Part shown: positions 44,901-57,688 of the stretch, piece by piece
How positions within the stretch are numbered: the stretch's first letter is position 1
Layout of the letters: each line of letters begins with the position of its first letter
Source of the DNA: Colius striatus
Lineage: Eukaryota > Chordata > Aves > Coliiformes > Coliidae
NCBI RefSeq assembly: GCF_028858725.1
Contig: NC_084760.1
Location: 66,779,867 to 66,843,866, forward strand
Length of the DNA: 64,000 bases
Direction of reading: 5' to 3'
Translations under genes and position numbers: made by a program
Notes under the pieces: generated by a model
The model's input: the letters and a program-made list of their open reading frames with translations, nothing else
Told to the model about the DNA's origin: nothing
Databases searched by the model: none

Positions 44901-47900
44901 CTCTGTAGCACGTGATTCACTTTAAATGGGGATCCATTCCATATGTTGACTTATGTAAAATGAGGGGAACCAAAAACTGTCCACCTGACGGTCCTCACCA
45001 TCCAGAGATTAGATGGACAGTGGTTAACTGTTCTGCAGTATAGATCTAAACTCATTAGTTTGATTTTGTAGCACACTGATTTCAGGTATTGGGCAGGCTT
45101 TCTTTGGGAGTATGATTTTATTGTGGTCTGTCAAGCCCTGTTGTACAGCAGGTTAACAAATAATGAAGCGCTTGCTGTTTTCTGTAACATTCCAGGCTCG
45201 TCTGGAAGTGCACAAGTTTGGAATCACGGGCTACAAGAAGCAGGATCAACGCCTGTGGGAACAGGAGCGTGCTATCATGCTGGGAGCCAAGGTAACGCCA
45301 CTTGGTTTGTCACCTAGTCACACTGGGCAGTCACGTAGCTGTTACAGTGCAGGAAAGCAGTGAAAAGTGCTGGAGGGGTTTGGCACTTCTTTTTTGAAAC
45401 ACAAGATCTCCAGCCCTGACCATTCTCTCACTTCATCTTTACTTTTACATTTTCTGTTCTGTCTTGTCTGTTTTCTGTAGCTGTTTGGGAAATGACTGCG
45501 TTATCAGAGATGCTGTATAGGTGAAATGCAACTGATTGGAGTGGAAAACGACATTTTCACTCAAAACTAGATTGTTGGAGTGAGTGGCTTGCTTTTTGAA
45601 GCTTCACTGTCCCCAATGAGTTAAAGATGACCAATAAAACTGAAGAGTTTTCTCCATCAGTAGTGTGAAAGAAAACTATAATTTTGTATGTCTTTTTTGG
45701 GGGATGGGGAAGGGTATGGGTTTTCTTTCTAGCTCAATGTGTGTGTGGAAACCTTGTAGGACTGATACAGACCATAATCCCTCTCCACTAAGAGAGATAC
45801 AGTCTTTATGTGGCTACCTTAAAATCCTGAAGTCCCTTTCACTCACCCAGAAGGAAATGAACAGTTTCTAACGTTTTGCTGCCATCACCTGAAACATATT
45901 GTCCATGCAAAGGTGTGAATATTTGAAAGTTTCATCAGTAGTATCCCTCCCAATCTTTATTGCAGCCCCCCAAAAAGGAACACGTGAACTACAAGACTTA
46001 CCAAGAGAAAATGAAAGAGGAAAAATCAGCGAAGGATGATGACAAAGGAAAGGTTTGTGCCAAATTTTATACATAAAAAGGCAGCATATAAGAGCTATCC
46101 CAAGAGCCTGACAGGTAGTGCCTCAGGTGCAGGAGGAGTGCCTAAGCTGGACACCCTCTGCTCCCCATGGAGTGGGTTCCTGGCTCCAGCAGGACTAGTC
46201 ATGTTGGGACAAGCTGATTGTGTGCAGTATGAAGGGTACAGAGTTGGGCTTCTCTTGTGGTGGTTTTTATTGCCTTATCCTTTGAAGCTGACAGACCAAT
46301 GGCACAAAATTAGCAGGTTGGTGTTTTTTCCTTACCTCTAAAAGGGAGAAAAAATGACCTCTAAATCAAGTTTGTGGCATGTTGTCTAATTATGGAGCAG
46401 CATATCTTCAGCTGCGTTTGTATCAGCACAAGTCCACTTAGGACCTTGCTCATTTAAAGTAAGGGTGAGGTTTCTGTTGCATCCATCTTCCAGCATGGTC
46501 CATCTGGCTCTCAGCCTACTCCTGCCTCCTCATGGAGTCATCTTGTGTAGGTGGGAGCAGGCTGTGGGGCAGGTAGTTGTTCTATCAGCCTGTTCCCCTG
46601 CCACCTTCTTTATCAGGGGACCTACTTCTCCTCGCATCCTGTGGGTCAAAGTGCATCCAGTGCATGAGCAGACACGGTTGAACCCTGTGTGATTAGGCAC
46701 ACCTGCCTGCTAGCAGGTCCACCTTTGGGCAGACCCAAGGATCTGTCACATGCCTGAGAAGCAAGCCTCTCTCTCTCCTCATGTGGCTGGATTTGTGCCT
46801 CCTTACATGGCAGGGGCAGCGTGTCACGACAGGGCTGTACTTTCCCTCAGGTGAGAGGAAGGAGTTTGGGCACTGCTAGCATGTTGCATCACTTGACCTG
46901 TCAGAAGGTCTCACAGCCTACTTGAAACTCCTGCTTCTCCCAGAAGGAAAGGCTGTCTTGTGTTATGTGTGCAGATGGTTGTTGAGCCAAAGCCATTCTT
47001 TTTCCATTAAAACATATGTCTTTAAAAACAGGAACATAAAGGGGATTCTCTTAAGAAGAAGAGGAAAGAACAGAAGGAGAGGTGAGCAATTTTTAACAAG
47101 GTTAAAATGGACTTGCTTTTGCAGTCTTCCCAGTGTACTTCCCTTGCCTAAAAACTATGCACAGTCTTATACCAGAAGTCATGCAGTGGAAGGAACTTCT
47201 GCAGAAGAGCTTGGTCACAAAATGCTCTGTAGCTAACAGGTCTTTATAGAATCATGGAACCGTTTGGGTTGGAAGGGACCTTTAGAAGTCATCTAGTCCA
47301 ACCCTCTGGCAATGAGCAGGGACATCTTCAACGAGATCAAGTTGTTTGGAGCCTCATTAAGCTGACTTTGAATATTTCGAGGGAGGGGGCATCTCAGGGC
47401 AACCTGTTCCAGTGTTTCACCACCTCCATTGTAAAAAATTTCTTCCTTAAATCCAATCTGAATCTACCTTCTTCTTAGCTACACAGCTTAGCTGACAATT
47501 TGTCAGTTCTGCCCCAAGGCCACAGCTAGAGGTGAGATGGATGGAAGTCCAGGATATGCCACTTAGGACATTTGCCCTGAGAATTAATTTCTGCAAAACA
47601 TAAACTACAGTATACAGAGGTTTGAAAGGTGAAGTGGCATCTTGAATCATAGTGTAGCAGATTCACAGAGGTGTACTCTTTAATTTCTTTCTCTCTTTAT
47701 CTTTCTTTATCCAAAAATCTTTGCATTTCTAAATTTTTTTAAATGGAAATTATTCTCTTAATGTGCTGCAAATTTTGAATGGCTATGCAGGTAATAAATG
47801 TTCTGGGATGATTACCTGCTGTGATTTTATACTCCATAGTACCAAACACTGACTGCAAAAACAGGTGACATTTTTCACCGTATTGAGCATTTTCATGAGT

Positions 47901-48079
47901 TTCTGTTGTTTCTCTTCATTTATTTTTCCCCCTCCCTATCCTATTTCAGGAAGGCCAAAAGGAAGAAATCAGTGCCTAGCATTTGGCCTGCAGGACAAGT
48001 TGGAAAATTCAGAGATGGGACTTTGATTCTGCAAAGCCGTGACATAAAGAAAATTAAATCCTCTAAAGTTGCCAAATGA
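41948..48079 (+). CDS. C1orf131: C1orf131 homologue (DUF4602 family, SSU processome-associated), 7 exons
   Basis: The human orthologue is a nucleolar protein seen in the early small-subunit processome. Exons: 41948-42008, 42183-42475, 44025-44081, 45196-45291, 45966-46052, 47032-47081, 47950-48079 (774 nt, 257 aa; human 293). All junctions are GT-AG and in phase. Residues 1-20 read [23 protein letters not shown]-rich, Ala/Pro-rich exon 2 ends with the conserved FFGELRAEL and [15 protein letters not shown]. Then follow [43 protein letters not shown], a Lys-rich stretch, and the C-terminal [13 protein letters not shown] and KIKSSKVAK. All match the human protein from memory. The conserved DUF4602 part is roughly residues 118-257. 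The start ATG is the first in the leader and follows the shared promoter with GNPAT. The order TRIM67-C1orf131-GNPAT is the same as on human 1q42. Confidence 0.93.
42476..44024 (+). other. C1orf131: C1orf131 intron 2
   Basis: The donor is GTAGGG and the acceptor is TTTGTAG. The intron holds an antisense CR1 fragment at 42693-42906 and several T-rich runs (43206-43220, 43450-43462). Confidence 0.8.
42693..42906 (-). repeat. CR1 LINE 3' fragment, antisense in C1orf131 intron 2
   Basis: The plus strand begins ATAGAATCATAGAATGGTAG, followed by the GGAAGGGACC and AGTCCAACCCCCCTGCAG blocks, and ends in the TCACCTGAACAGTGAAATAG region. It is a well-preserved, 214-bp, strongly 5'-truncated copy and looks comparatively young. 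Confidence 0.93.
44082..45195 (+). other. C1orf131: C1orf131 intron 3
   Basis: The donor is GTAAGT and the acceptor is ACATTCCAG. I found no recognisable element in this 1.1-kb intron. Confidence 0.7.
45292..47031 (+). other. C1orf131: C1orf131 introns 4 and 5 (exon 45966-46052 between them)
   Basis: The intron 4 donor is GTAACG and its acceptor is TATTGCAG. The intron 5 donor is GTTTGT and its acceptor is AAAAACAG, which has a poor pyrimidine tract. I recognised nothing else in them. Confidence 0.7.
47247..47478 (-). repeat. CR1 LINE 3' fragment (older subfamily), antisense in C1orf131 intron 6
   Basis: The plus strand starts TAGAATCATGGAACCGTTTG. Diagnostic blocks include AGCAGGGACATCTTCAACGA and AACCTGTTCCAGTGTTTCAC. 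The block order matches a CR1 subfamily distinct from the other copies here. Confidence 0.88.
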
Positions 48080-48330
48080 TCTTGTGCTACAGAGTGAAAT
48101 GGACAATACACCTGAGACAGAATTCATGTTTTTCTACCAACACAGGCTTACAAAGCCTCTCACCTTCCCACTATATCCTGATATTTTTTTACCTTATTTG
48201 TTGTTGCAGGATTTTCTATATTCCACTCTGCCCTGGGAAGAATATGAGAATTAACCACTTTATAAATAAAAGTAAGACTTCTTACTAAGAACATTACACA
48301 GGCTATTTGTATTAGCCATTATGTCCTAAA
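48080..48330 (+). terminator. C1orf131: C1orf131 3' UTR and polyadenylation signal
   Basis: The TGA is at 48077-48079. AATAAA is at 48265-48270, giving a 3' UTR of about 210 nt. Further AATAAA sites at 48923-48928 and about 49078 could serve longer isoforms. Confidence 0.7.
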
Positions 48331-48382
48331 GGAAGCATTTCACTGTCTAGAATCAGCTTATTGGCTAGAAGTAAAATATCCA

Positions 48383-48408
48383 TTTAATCCATTGATTAAT
48401 GGATTAAA
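48383..48408. repeat. 11-bp perfect inverted repeat with 4-nt loop
   Basis: TTTAATCCATT (48383-48393) and AATGGATTAAA (48398-48408) flank GATT. It lies about 110 bp after the C1orf131 polyadenylation signal. It could be a chance AT-rich hairpin. Confidence 0.7.
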
Positions 48409-50764
48409 ATGTGTAGCTCTTCACTTTCATCTGGAAGGAACATGGAAGAAATAATACCTTACTCGCTCTGAACCTTGAAGTAGATATTCTCGAGCACTTA
48501 TCAGGTATACACCTGTTTGTATCTTGATGAATTGTTAGTGGATAGTGGAACTGCACAACAGTTTTGCTGTTGAACAAAAACCTCTTCAAGTTTCTAAACT
48601 ATCTGCTTTGGAATGAAATGAGGTTTTTTCTAGTGCCAAGTAAGAGTTACAGCGTTATAGTTGCGTATCTCTGCAGAGATCTCCAAGTAAGCATTGTTTC
48701 AAATAGTGGTTTGGTGGCTTGCTTGGTTTGTTTTTAAAAACAAAACCACATAAAACTGAGCAAAATTAATAATAGATAGCCATGAACAACCAGAAGCACG
48801 GGGTAGCTCCTATGTAGCTCATGTTTGTTTTGATCCTGTGCCTCATACGGCTTTTCTATGAAATCTTTCTCAGAACTGAAGTTTTGGTGCTATTTGGACT
48901 TGAGCAGTTTGGGTGTTTCTGAAATAAAAGGTCTGTCCTCTATAGCTTAATACCTTTTTGTTGCTGTTGTTTTTAAGGTTGTATTTTCATAAGAAATGGC
49001 AATGATTAGTAACCTCCCCAAATGTCTTCTCCATTCTACCTTAAGCTAAAGAAACTTGAAGATTTTAGGGGGAGGCAAAAATAAAGTCAACTGTTAAATG
49101 ACAGAGGAAAAGGTTCATGCTGTGTCCTTTATATGTAAGATTACCTGGAACTTGTTTGAACTCTCTTGGCAGTGAAGCAGGGGGATAAGAGAAGGAAAAC
49201 AGCCCTTGGTAGAGAAACTTCTGGGTGTATTGGTAAAATTCAGCATACCCCTGAGGGCTGGGGAAGCAAAGCATCTGGGAGTCTGAGCATGGTGATCTCT
49301 AACCGTGAGCCAGCAGCAAGGTCTGTGGCAGTTTGCAGTTTGCAGCGAGAACAGCAGCACAGTCCTCTCCCCACACAGCAGTATCAGAGACCTTCACAGG
49401 ATAGGGAGAGTCACACTATGAAAAGGGAATGCTTTCTGATGCACTCCTTACCCCACACCTTCCACCTTACTTCCAGGTCTTGAATAAGTGAAGAGAGAGG
49501 AGATAAGAGAGGATAAGAGACAGAAGGGAGTGTTCTCGGAGCCATGTGGGAAGAGGAGGGGTGTGCAGAGTTTGGTTGTTAAATACTGTTATCACATTTC
49601 ATAACTGTGTAATTTGATTTCTTATCCAGTATTGGTTGTAGATTCAAACCGGAATTAACCATCTTATCTGCGTACAGACTTTGAGAAATGTCAAATGACG
49701 ATGGCGTGTGAAGGTGTGATCACTAAGCAGAATTGAGTTCGGAGCATCAAGACTTGTTGAGGCAACAGATGGGCTTTGAATGTTGTAAGATAACCTGTAT
49801 CTTTTAATTCCTGGTTAATCCTTGAGCTCAGGTTTTTCAGTGCTCACTTCTACATAAAAGTTTCGTTCAGCTGACTTGGTGCATAATGCATCGTGGGAAT
49901 CTATGTCCTCAATCAGCTTTGGTAATGTAAAGGATTTCTACCTCCAAAAGATATTTAGGTCAGAATGGAGTGTCTAATTTTGCAGTCCTGGTCTCAATCT
50001 TGTAAGCTCTGTTAAAGACGACTTGAAAAACATTGAGTTCTTAAGTTTGAAAACTGGAATGCCAAGCTTACAATGGAACAGGGGAAAAAAACCCTACCTA
50101 AAAATAAAAGCTGATTCAAAATTTTGCATTTCCTCACTTATTTAACACTGGTGTGTATGCATTATGAAATATTTCTGTTATGTGAAGATAGGTTGCTTTT
50201 TTATATCAAATCTCCAAGGTGATTTGAGCTGATTGAACATGCTGTGTCCTTGCAGGATGCTGTTCTTGGGTAAACATGGTACCTTCAGTCCTGTTCTGTT
50301 ACTGAGATTTGTCATCTGTTGAGAACCTGTTATGCACCTAGTGACTCTCTGGACTGGTGTGTGTCATCAGTTAACAGAGTATGTAAGTGTATGTTCAGGC
50401 AACAAGCTGTGTTGCTTTTAGAGCATGTATACACGAAAGCCAGCGTTGACCAAATAACTGATTGATGATGGACAAGGGAAAGCCGAGACCATCTTATTTT
50501 GCCCTCTTCCTGCAGTCAAATAGAGGAACAAGGGATAAAGGAAGAATGCAAGGGTTTCTCCTCATCTGCTCCATTTTGTGTGCCTTTTCTGTGACAGCTA
50601 CCTTTATTCCCCTTTTCCCCATATGCTAAAACAGTTGTGATTATCTTTCCTTCCAGTCAAACCCTTTGACACGAAGGAGTTGACACCTAGTTGTTGTCTA
50701 TTGCAGAAAGAAAGAAAAAACAAATGCCATGATAGATGATGTGTCGGTGCTGTTCTTTGGGGAG

Positions 50765-50962
50765 AGCTTTTTCACTGAGAGGGTTGTTAAGTACTGTAAC
50801 AGGCTGCTCAGGGAGGTGGAGTCACCATCCCCAGAGATATTTAAAAAGCCTTGTAGCTGAGGTGCTGAGGGACATGGTTTAGTGGTGGGCTTGGCAGGGT
50901 GAGGTGAGTGAGTGGTTGGACTTGATCCTAAAGGTCTCTTCCAACCAAAATAATTCTATGAT
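50765..50962 (+). repeat. CR1 LINE 3' fragment
   Basis: It contains GAGCTTTTTCACTGAGAGGG, then GGGACATGGTTTAGTGGTGG, and ends CCAACCAAAATAATTCTATG at 50961. It is the same 3' UTR type as the copies at 37349 and 58805. Confidence 0.88.
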
Positions 50963-53900
50963 AGGCTTTTGTCTGTACTTTCTCCTGATAGTTTTCGGTG
51001 GGTTTCTGTTTGTTACCCTGGCACTGCAGTTAGTGTGTCAGCATGCTTTATTCTGCTTTATTAACAGACACTGGTGAAGATTGCAAAGCTTCAACGAGTG
51101 TCTTTTTGCAGGAATTGAGTATGCTGACTCTGTAGCATTGCAAAGTCCCTCACAGGCATCTGCTTGATAGAGGTGTGCAGCTCAAAGATGATACATCATT
51201 TAAAACTATCACACCAAGTTTTGTCTTTGCTGTTATGAAAATGCTTTCTGCCCTGTCTGGCTTTTACACTTCCCCAGTCAGATCTTACTGGTGCCAGTTA
51301 TTTCCAGGCTCTGCTTACTTTACTGTCAGAAATTTTTGGAGACTTGGAAATGACTCGCTCTCTAAAATGGGTTGGGACTAAATAACACATCCCCACAAAA
51401 TCTACAGCCCACATGAGCCAGAGCTAACTGAGTGGTGTTGAGAAAGAGGGATTTCATGCCACTGATTCCAGGGTATGTCTGAAGTTGAGGTGCCGATGAT
51501 TGCTCTGAGGAGGGACTCTGGACTTTCTCCAGCTACTGGATTAATCTTGAATGTGGTAACAAAGCAAGTATAATCAGTGACAGGAGTGCATCCTGTGCCA
51601 GTGCATCATCTGCATAATATGACATAATATTTTACAAGAATAATTAATAAGTAAGGCACTGATGTTGAATTTGTTGGCAATGTTTTAAGAATTTATTTAG
51701 AAACTGTAAAACAGCATAAACTCATACGTCAGGTTTTCCAAAAGGGTGGTAATAATAACAATACACAAAGGTTTAGTCAGACCAAAAGACAAAAAGCAGT
51801 TTTGTTTCCAATTCAAAAAATACAAACATTTGCTACAGGTACAAAATTATAAAAGGTTTGTATTTTCCTCTTGATCTGGTGACAGACACATACAGCAGAG
51901 ATGTATATTTCACCAGCTCCAAATTCATTTAAGCTATGGGAAATGGCAATAAAGTAAAAAAAAAAAGTGGTTAAGAAGAAAACACAGAAACAACTTTTCT
52001 TCTTTCGTTTAACCAGAAGTGAACACCGTTATCATATTCCTTTGCACTTTTTTGGTTGCCAACATTTAAATTAGTGTTATTCATGCTTCATATAACAATC
52101 AGTAATAACAGCAGGTTTACCTCATGCATTTATTTTTCATTTTCATCACAGAATGTTCTCATCATGCTACCTAGAAAGGTTAGTGTTTTTATTGACAACA
52201 TTTAAGGGAGGTGGAGGATGAAGGAATGCAATCAGGATCCAGGAATATTTCTATCTACCGCTTCACCAGAAATATGTTAGAAATCCTCCAATTAGCTTAA
52301 AAAAATAATCTTGCAATTAAATCTCCTTGGATCTGTTTGCAACAACAAATGTAACAGAAAGGGAAAGTGCTGCTGTATGCCTCTGTCAGCAAAACACACT
52401 TCTGTCTCCTCTAGTGTGCAAAGATGCAGAAGCCCCACGCATCCTGTGGCTTCTGCACGTGAGAAGACCAAGTGTGTCTTCTTTATGATGCATTTGTGCT
52501 TTCAGGCTACCAGTGCAGTGGGTGTGTCTATGCAGATTTCAGTAGTGCTGGGCAGAGGAATTGCCAGAAATGTTGTCAGTAAAAACCAGAAGCAGCTTTT
52601 CTTAAAAAAAAAAAAACACAAACCAAACAATAAAAACAATAACAAAGACTCTCCATCTTTGTTTGGTAATTTTTAGTGACAAGTGCTCTTTACATTCACA
52701 ATGTGGTCGATTTGTTACCGTAACCTGTTGAAGGACTTGAAACTGTAACCTCCCTTCCAAAGTTAATCTAGCCAAGATGTTTGGGGTTTTCATATTTTGT
52801 TGTCTGGTTCAAAGTCACATTCTTGACTTTGCTATTTAAACTGAATACATCAAAGCTGGTGAGGCCTGAGATTAGGTCTAACAATTCTCTTTCCTCATCT
52901 TTCTGTGAGCAAAGGAGGTACCGGAGAGCTGCAACGACCAGGTTGTTAGTACTTTGCATCCTTTTCTCACAGAACAGGTGACTGAATCGTGGTCCAAAAG
53001 TGCAACACCTCTGTTGGCAGCTGCAAACACAGTGTTTTACATATAGTGGTAGTGGCAGCTTAGCCTGGATCTCACCTCTCTCTTACCTTGTTTAAGAAAT
53101 ATTATGTAAGAAAGAAAAACAAAAAGCTGCATCTCACATTTCTTCCTGCTCTAGAACAGCTTGGAAACCAGAGTATTGTCTGCTCTCTGCTACCTTTTAC
53201 TAGCTACACTTTGGAAAAAACCTAACATAATACAAATAAAAGCTTACACAGCACTATGACAGAACTCTATCACCAGCCAAGAACAAACTATGGCAATACA
53301 CTATCATGGCATTATTTACAACACAATGAAACATTATGCGTACAATAAACTACATTTAATACTTTTCCTCTTAAACTCTGGTACATATGTAAGTTTGTGC
53401 TTTTTAACATTTTACTTCTTTTGTTCAGTCCCAATATATTTTCCTCTACATATCTTAACTGAATAGGCAAGTATAGGAAGTGACAACGCTGTTTGCCTCT
53501 CTCCTGTGTTTTTAGAAGCCAAATTGCTTTCCAAATTGATGATATATCACAGTGCTCTCCTGTCCTCACTGACATTTGTAACACATACCTTTCCACAGCA
53601 GAAGTAGGAAGGGATTGTCAACTAGGCCTGTGCTCGTATTGAGTCTTAGTAAGAGATGATCTTGTGAACTCTTTTTCATGAGTTCCCACCCAAGGGGAAG
53701 TCTGGCAATGCTCATGGTACACTTCTGTTTGTTCCCACTAAACTTAAGTGGGAAACTCGCAGAGGAAAGGAGCAGAAAGAAGGTTCACAAAGGCTGAGGT
53801 TGGGTTCACTGGGACAGATGAAAACAAAGAGTCCCTGATTGCTCTGCAGGACACAAAGTTTGCCTGCTGTATTTTAGTGGCTGTGCAGAGGTTCCAAATT

Positions 53901-56721
53901 GGTGCATGCAGAAGTCATGCTTTGTTATTTTTGTTTGAGGAGGGCTCGTTTGTTTGTGGGTTTGGTTTTTTTAAACATTAAATCAATTTTACAACTACCT
54001 TGTGTGGGTTCTGTACCACAGGGAATATGATTCATCCCAATGCAAAAGGCTCTGCTCCCTTGCTTCTAAGGAGCACCCTGGGCTCCAGAGCAGAAGAGTC
54101 CCATGAAAGGCAGCTCTGTGCTTGGAGTCCCAGAGAGCTGCATAAATCCCTCAAAGAATCAAAAGGAAGCAAGAACATCCAAGGTGGTCTCCTTGGGTAT
54201 CTATGGTACTCTTCAGATCCCTGGGTTCTCCCTGGACAGACAGCAACACATTTTTTTTGCAAGGACTATAGTACTAAAGGCAGATACCCTCCTAAAGACG
54301 AGACTTAGAGGAAACAAAAACTGGCATTAAGAGATGCTGTAGATTAAAAACATACAAACTGCTGGGTTTATAAGAAGACAGACCTCAGGGGAGTTACCTG
54401 CAGAGAAGCAAACTACCTCCAGCTGGAGCAGAGAGGTGGAAGTGCCCTTCTTCTTCCCACCTGATGCTGCTCTGAGAGGGGAAAGTCCTGCTTTGCCTAT
54501 GTTGAGATGGCGACTGCCATCTGGATGCTCTGTATAAATATTCATGTGTGGAGTAATTAGTTTCTTAGCATAATTCTAACTACTTAAGCATTATTTCTGT
54601 TAATCAAACTACCAAAATGTATCCATCTGTAGTGATGGGATTACACTTCATTGGGGTAATCGGTTTATTGCTATGGGCTGTGCCAAACCCAAGTCTTTGA
54701 ATGCATATACAACCAACACATACAACCACTTTGTTTAGTTTTTGACCTAGGCTAAAGTACTCTTACTAATGCAGATTACCTACTTCTAACTGTATTTATT
54801 TTACTTTATTAGCATTTCTTCTAGGGTAAAAGGAGACTGTAACGATAGCTAGTCTGTACCCGACTTTTATGAACATTAGGATGTGTAGAGGATAACAAAC
54901 GAGCATCTCTACAGCTCTGAAGCATGCCCCTACGAACTGTCCATATTCCCATTAGGAATTAGAAACCTGTATCACTCACTGTGTTCTCCCCAAGATATAA
55001 CACACCAGGAACCAGTACCAAAGCAACTATAAAAACCAAAACTGAGTACTGCAAACACTTCTAAAACCCACTCAGAATTAATCTTAAACATCTGGCAATG
55101 GTTGAAGATTGGAAAGTTGTAAATTCATTTGGGTTTCCTTCACAGAAGCGAGGATTAAAGACAAAGGTTCAATCCCAAAACAGTGTCCTTTTGTTTTCAA
55201 TACAAGTGAAAGTGGAGTGCCTTCTGTATTAAAATTATCACGGGATGTTTCCCAATATAAAAAAACCCTATGTGCAACTTATGTACAGTATTCCCATACA
55301 CTGCTCTGACTGACAATACTCAAAGCCAATGCTGTGATTACAACTGTTGGGCTCGTAGAAGAGCACACTCAAAAGGAAATTCAGGTCTGATAGCATTGTA
55401 GCTGAGGTAGGTTAAAACAGACCCACTAATTTGAAAATCCTGCATGAGTTCATACAGTATTAAATGAAACCAGAAACTACACACAGTTGGTCTCTGCTAT
55501 TTTTTTTAAGAAACCAAGATGAGCATAGCACAGTTATTCCAATGTCTACAAGTTTACTGATACAACCCATTCCAGACTTTGAAGAAAGTACTGTTGCTTT
55601 CCCACTTCGAAGTTTATGTTTTCCCGTCGGTTTTGTTTCCTATTTCAGTCTTGACATCACCGAAGGTGCACTGCTGCTGCTCTGCAGGAAAGGTGGGCTA
55701 CAGGATGCTTGCTTGGTTAAAGGCAGCTTGATGGCAAACTGCTTTTTGTCCGTGAAGTAGCCCAGGACTGTTTCATTCTGGGCTGTCTCCCACTCCCCAC
55801 ATTGGCTGCGACGTGAGACAACCCCAAAGAGCATCCTGGCTGCTCTACCACAGCAAAGCCTGGCCGTGGCTCAGCACTACCTGAGTGATGTGCTCTGGCC
55901 AGAGACCAGAAGTTGACCTGCAGCAAGATGCCTTGGGGCTGGCAGGCTGTCCTGTGGCTCTTGTTTAATGCAAGGCAGGAAGCTGGATTTTGGTTAGAAT
56001 ATTCATTTTCATGTTCAATAAACTGCATGTCTGATAACAATATGTGTGTGCGTATACGTATGCTTGGAGAGGGAAATTTGTATAGGCAGCAGGACTTAAA
56101 AAAGGAAATAGTACATTGATGGGACTTCAGAATTTATGCTTTCCTTGTTTGGTAGCACCACATTTCTGTAGGATTAGAGTGACAGAGTCCATGATATCAT
56201 AGGCTCACACAGACTGCTGCATCCTGTCCTAATGCATTGTCGCTATACACACACACACACTTGCATCCATTAACTGGGCTCAGAGGAAAAACAGCACACA
56301 CAAATCAATGTGTTTTCTGACAATAGCACACAGGTGACAGTGCCATGACTGTGGGAAAAGTTCCCCATCAGTCAGACTCCATTTTTCAGGGGCAGCACCT
56401 GAAACAGCTGCTCGTTTTCATGGGAGATGCCAGACGTCTTGCAAAAGGTTTATGTCCCAATCCACAAAAATTTATAGGGATGGGTTTCACATTAATGCTA
56501 TGAATCTCTCTTGCTCAAGTGCATCATTAGGATCAAGACATTAATGAGCTCACACTAATCTAATAGAAAATTAAGGCTTCTGATTTCAAAGCTACATTAG
56601 AACTACAGCTGCCCAGGGCTTATCAGGATCAAGGCATGAAAGCAGCATTTCTCTACATGGGATACTTTTCCCATGCCGTATTTAAACAAATCTCTCACTA
56701 ATTCAGTTCTCCCCTGCACCA

Positions 56722-56727
56722 TTTATT
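56722..56727 (-). terminator. TRIM67: Candidate TRIM67 polyadenylation signal
   Basis: TTTATT on the plus strand gives AATAAA on the gene strand, about 960 nt past the TRIM67 stop. It is one of several candidates in an AT-rich region. Confidence 0.3.
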
Positions 56728-56892
56728 TGAGAGGTGTGCTTGATAACCACAACCAGATCTTCTGTATGTGACAGTCTCCACAATCACACCTAAACAACAA
56801 ATGTTAAAATGCATGGATATTTTTCTCTCTACTTTTTGTATCTGAATTCTGTTTGTACCAGGCATTAGATAAAGTGTGTGCAACTGTAACAC

Positions 56893-57014
56893 CAAAACCC
56901 ACCTGGACAAGTTCCTGTGTGACCTACTCTAGGTGGTCCTGCTGTGGCAGGGGGAATTGGATGAGATGATCTTTCAAGGTCCCTTCCAACCCTTGAGATT
57001 CTGTGATTCTGTGA
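56893..57014 (+). repeat. CR1 LINE 3' terminal fragment
   Basis: It starts abruptly in the CACCTGGACAAGTTCCTGTG block and ends GAGATTCTGTGATTCTGTGA. The tail matches the copy at 6414-6904. Confidence 0.88.
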
Positions 57015-57407
57015 TGGCAGTGTTTGTCAACTAATCTTATTCCCATTGAAGATAACAAGATAAATTCTGTCACTGAATTCTAGGGAGACATTATCCCACA
57101 GTTTACTGCAGTCTAGAGCCAGAAGGAATAACTAATAGCCATTTGAGCCCCAGAATGTAAAGAACAACCAGGATTCTTGAGCACACAGACTCCACTTCAT
57201 CTGTCTAAACATATGTTTTCTTGATTTAAGGACTTCAAGTGGCAAGGGAATCCACCTACTGGTTAAAGTGCACCAACAGCCATTGTCCCCCAGTCTTAAT
57301 CGTACCCTTTTTTTTAGTTTTCCCAGCATCCCTAATATCTTTTAAGCACAAATCCAGCCATGAGCAAGAAAATACACTCATTTCACCTTTTGCTTTATAA
57401 ATGTCTC

Positions 57408-57430
57408 TGTGTGTGTGTGTGCACGTGTGT
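57408..57430. repeat. TG microsatellite
   Basis: A (TG)n run of about six to seven units is followed by GCACGTGTGT. It lies in the presumed TRIM67 3' UTR. A second, CA, run is at 56247-56260. Confidence 0.8.
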
Positions 57431-57688
57431 ACATATGTATTCAGTGCAGTGTAGATATGTTCAGATACCCATCTGCAACTGAGTGCCAGTTCAGTGGGTA
57501 TGCTTACTATGGCTGTTAAATCAAAAATGGAGTGGGCTAGCTGTAACCAGCAGATTATTGGGTGAGCAACATGCTGTACAATGTTTTCAGTCAGGGAAGA
57601 GAATGGGTTTTTTACTGACTTAATGCAAACTGCTAAATCACGCTGAGAAAGCTTACAGAATCCAGCACGGAGTTGGGCTGGGGCTTCA

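Larger units (their letters stand above)
48331..57688. other. Gene-poor region between C1orf131 and TRIM67
   Basis: No coding exon is supportable in this stretch. It contains two CR1 fragments (50765-50962 and 56893-57014), a CA run (56247-56260) and a TG run (about 57408-57430). The part nearest 57688 is presumably the TRIM67 3' UTR. On the minus strand AATAAA occurs at 56722-56727 and again at 51692-51697, so the UTR could be about 1 kb or, if very long, about 6 kb. I cannot tell which from sequence alone. Confidence 0.6.
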
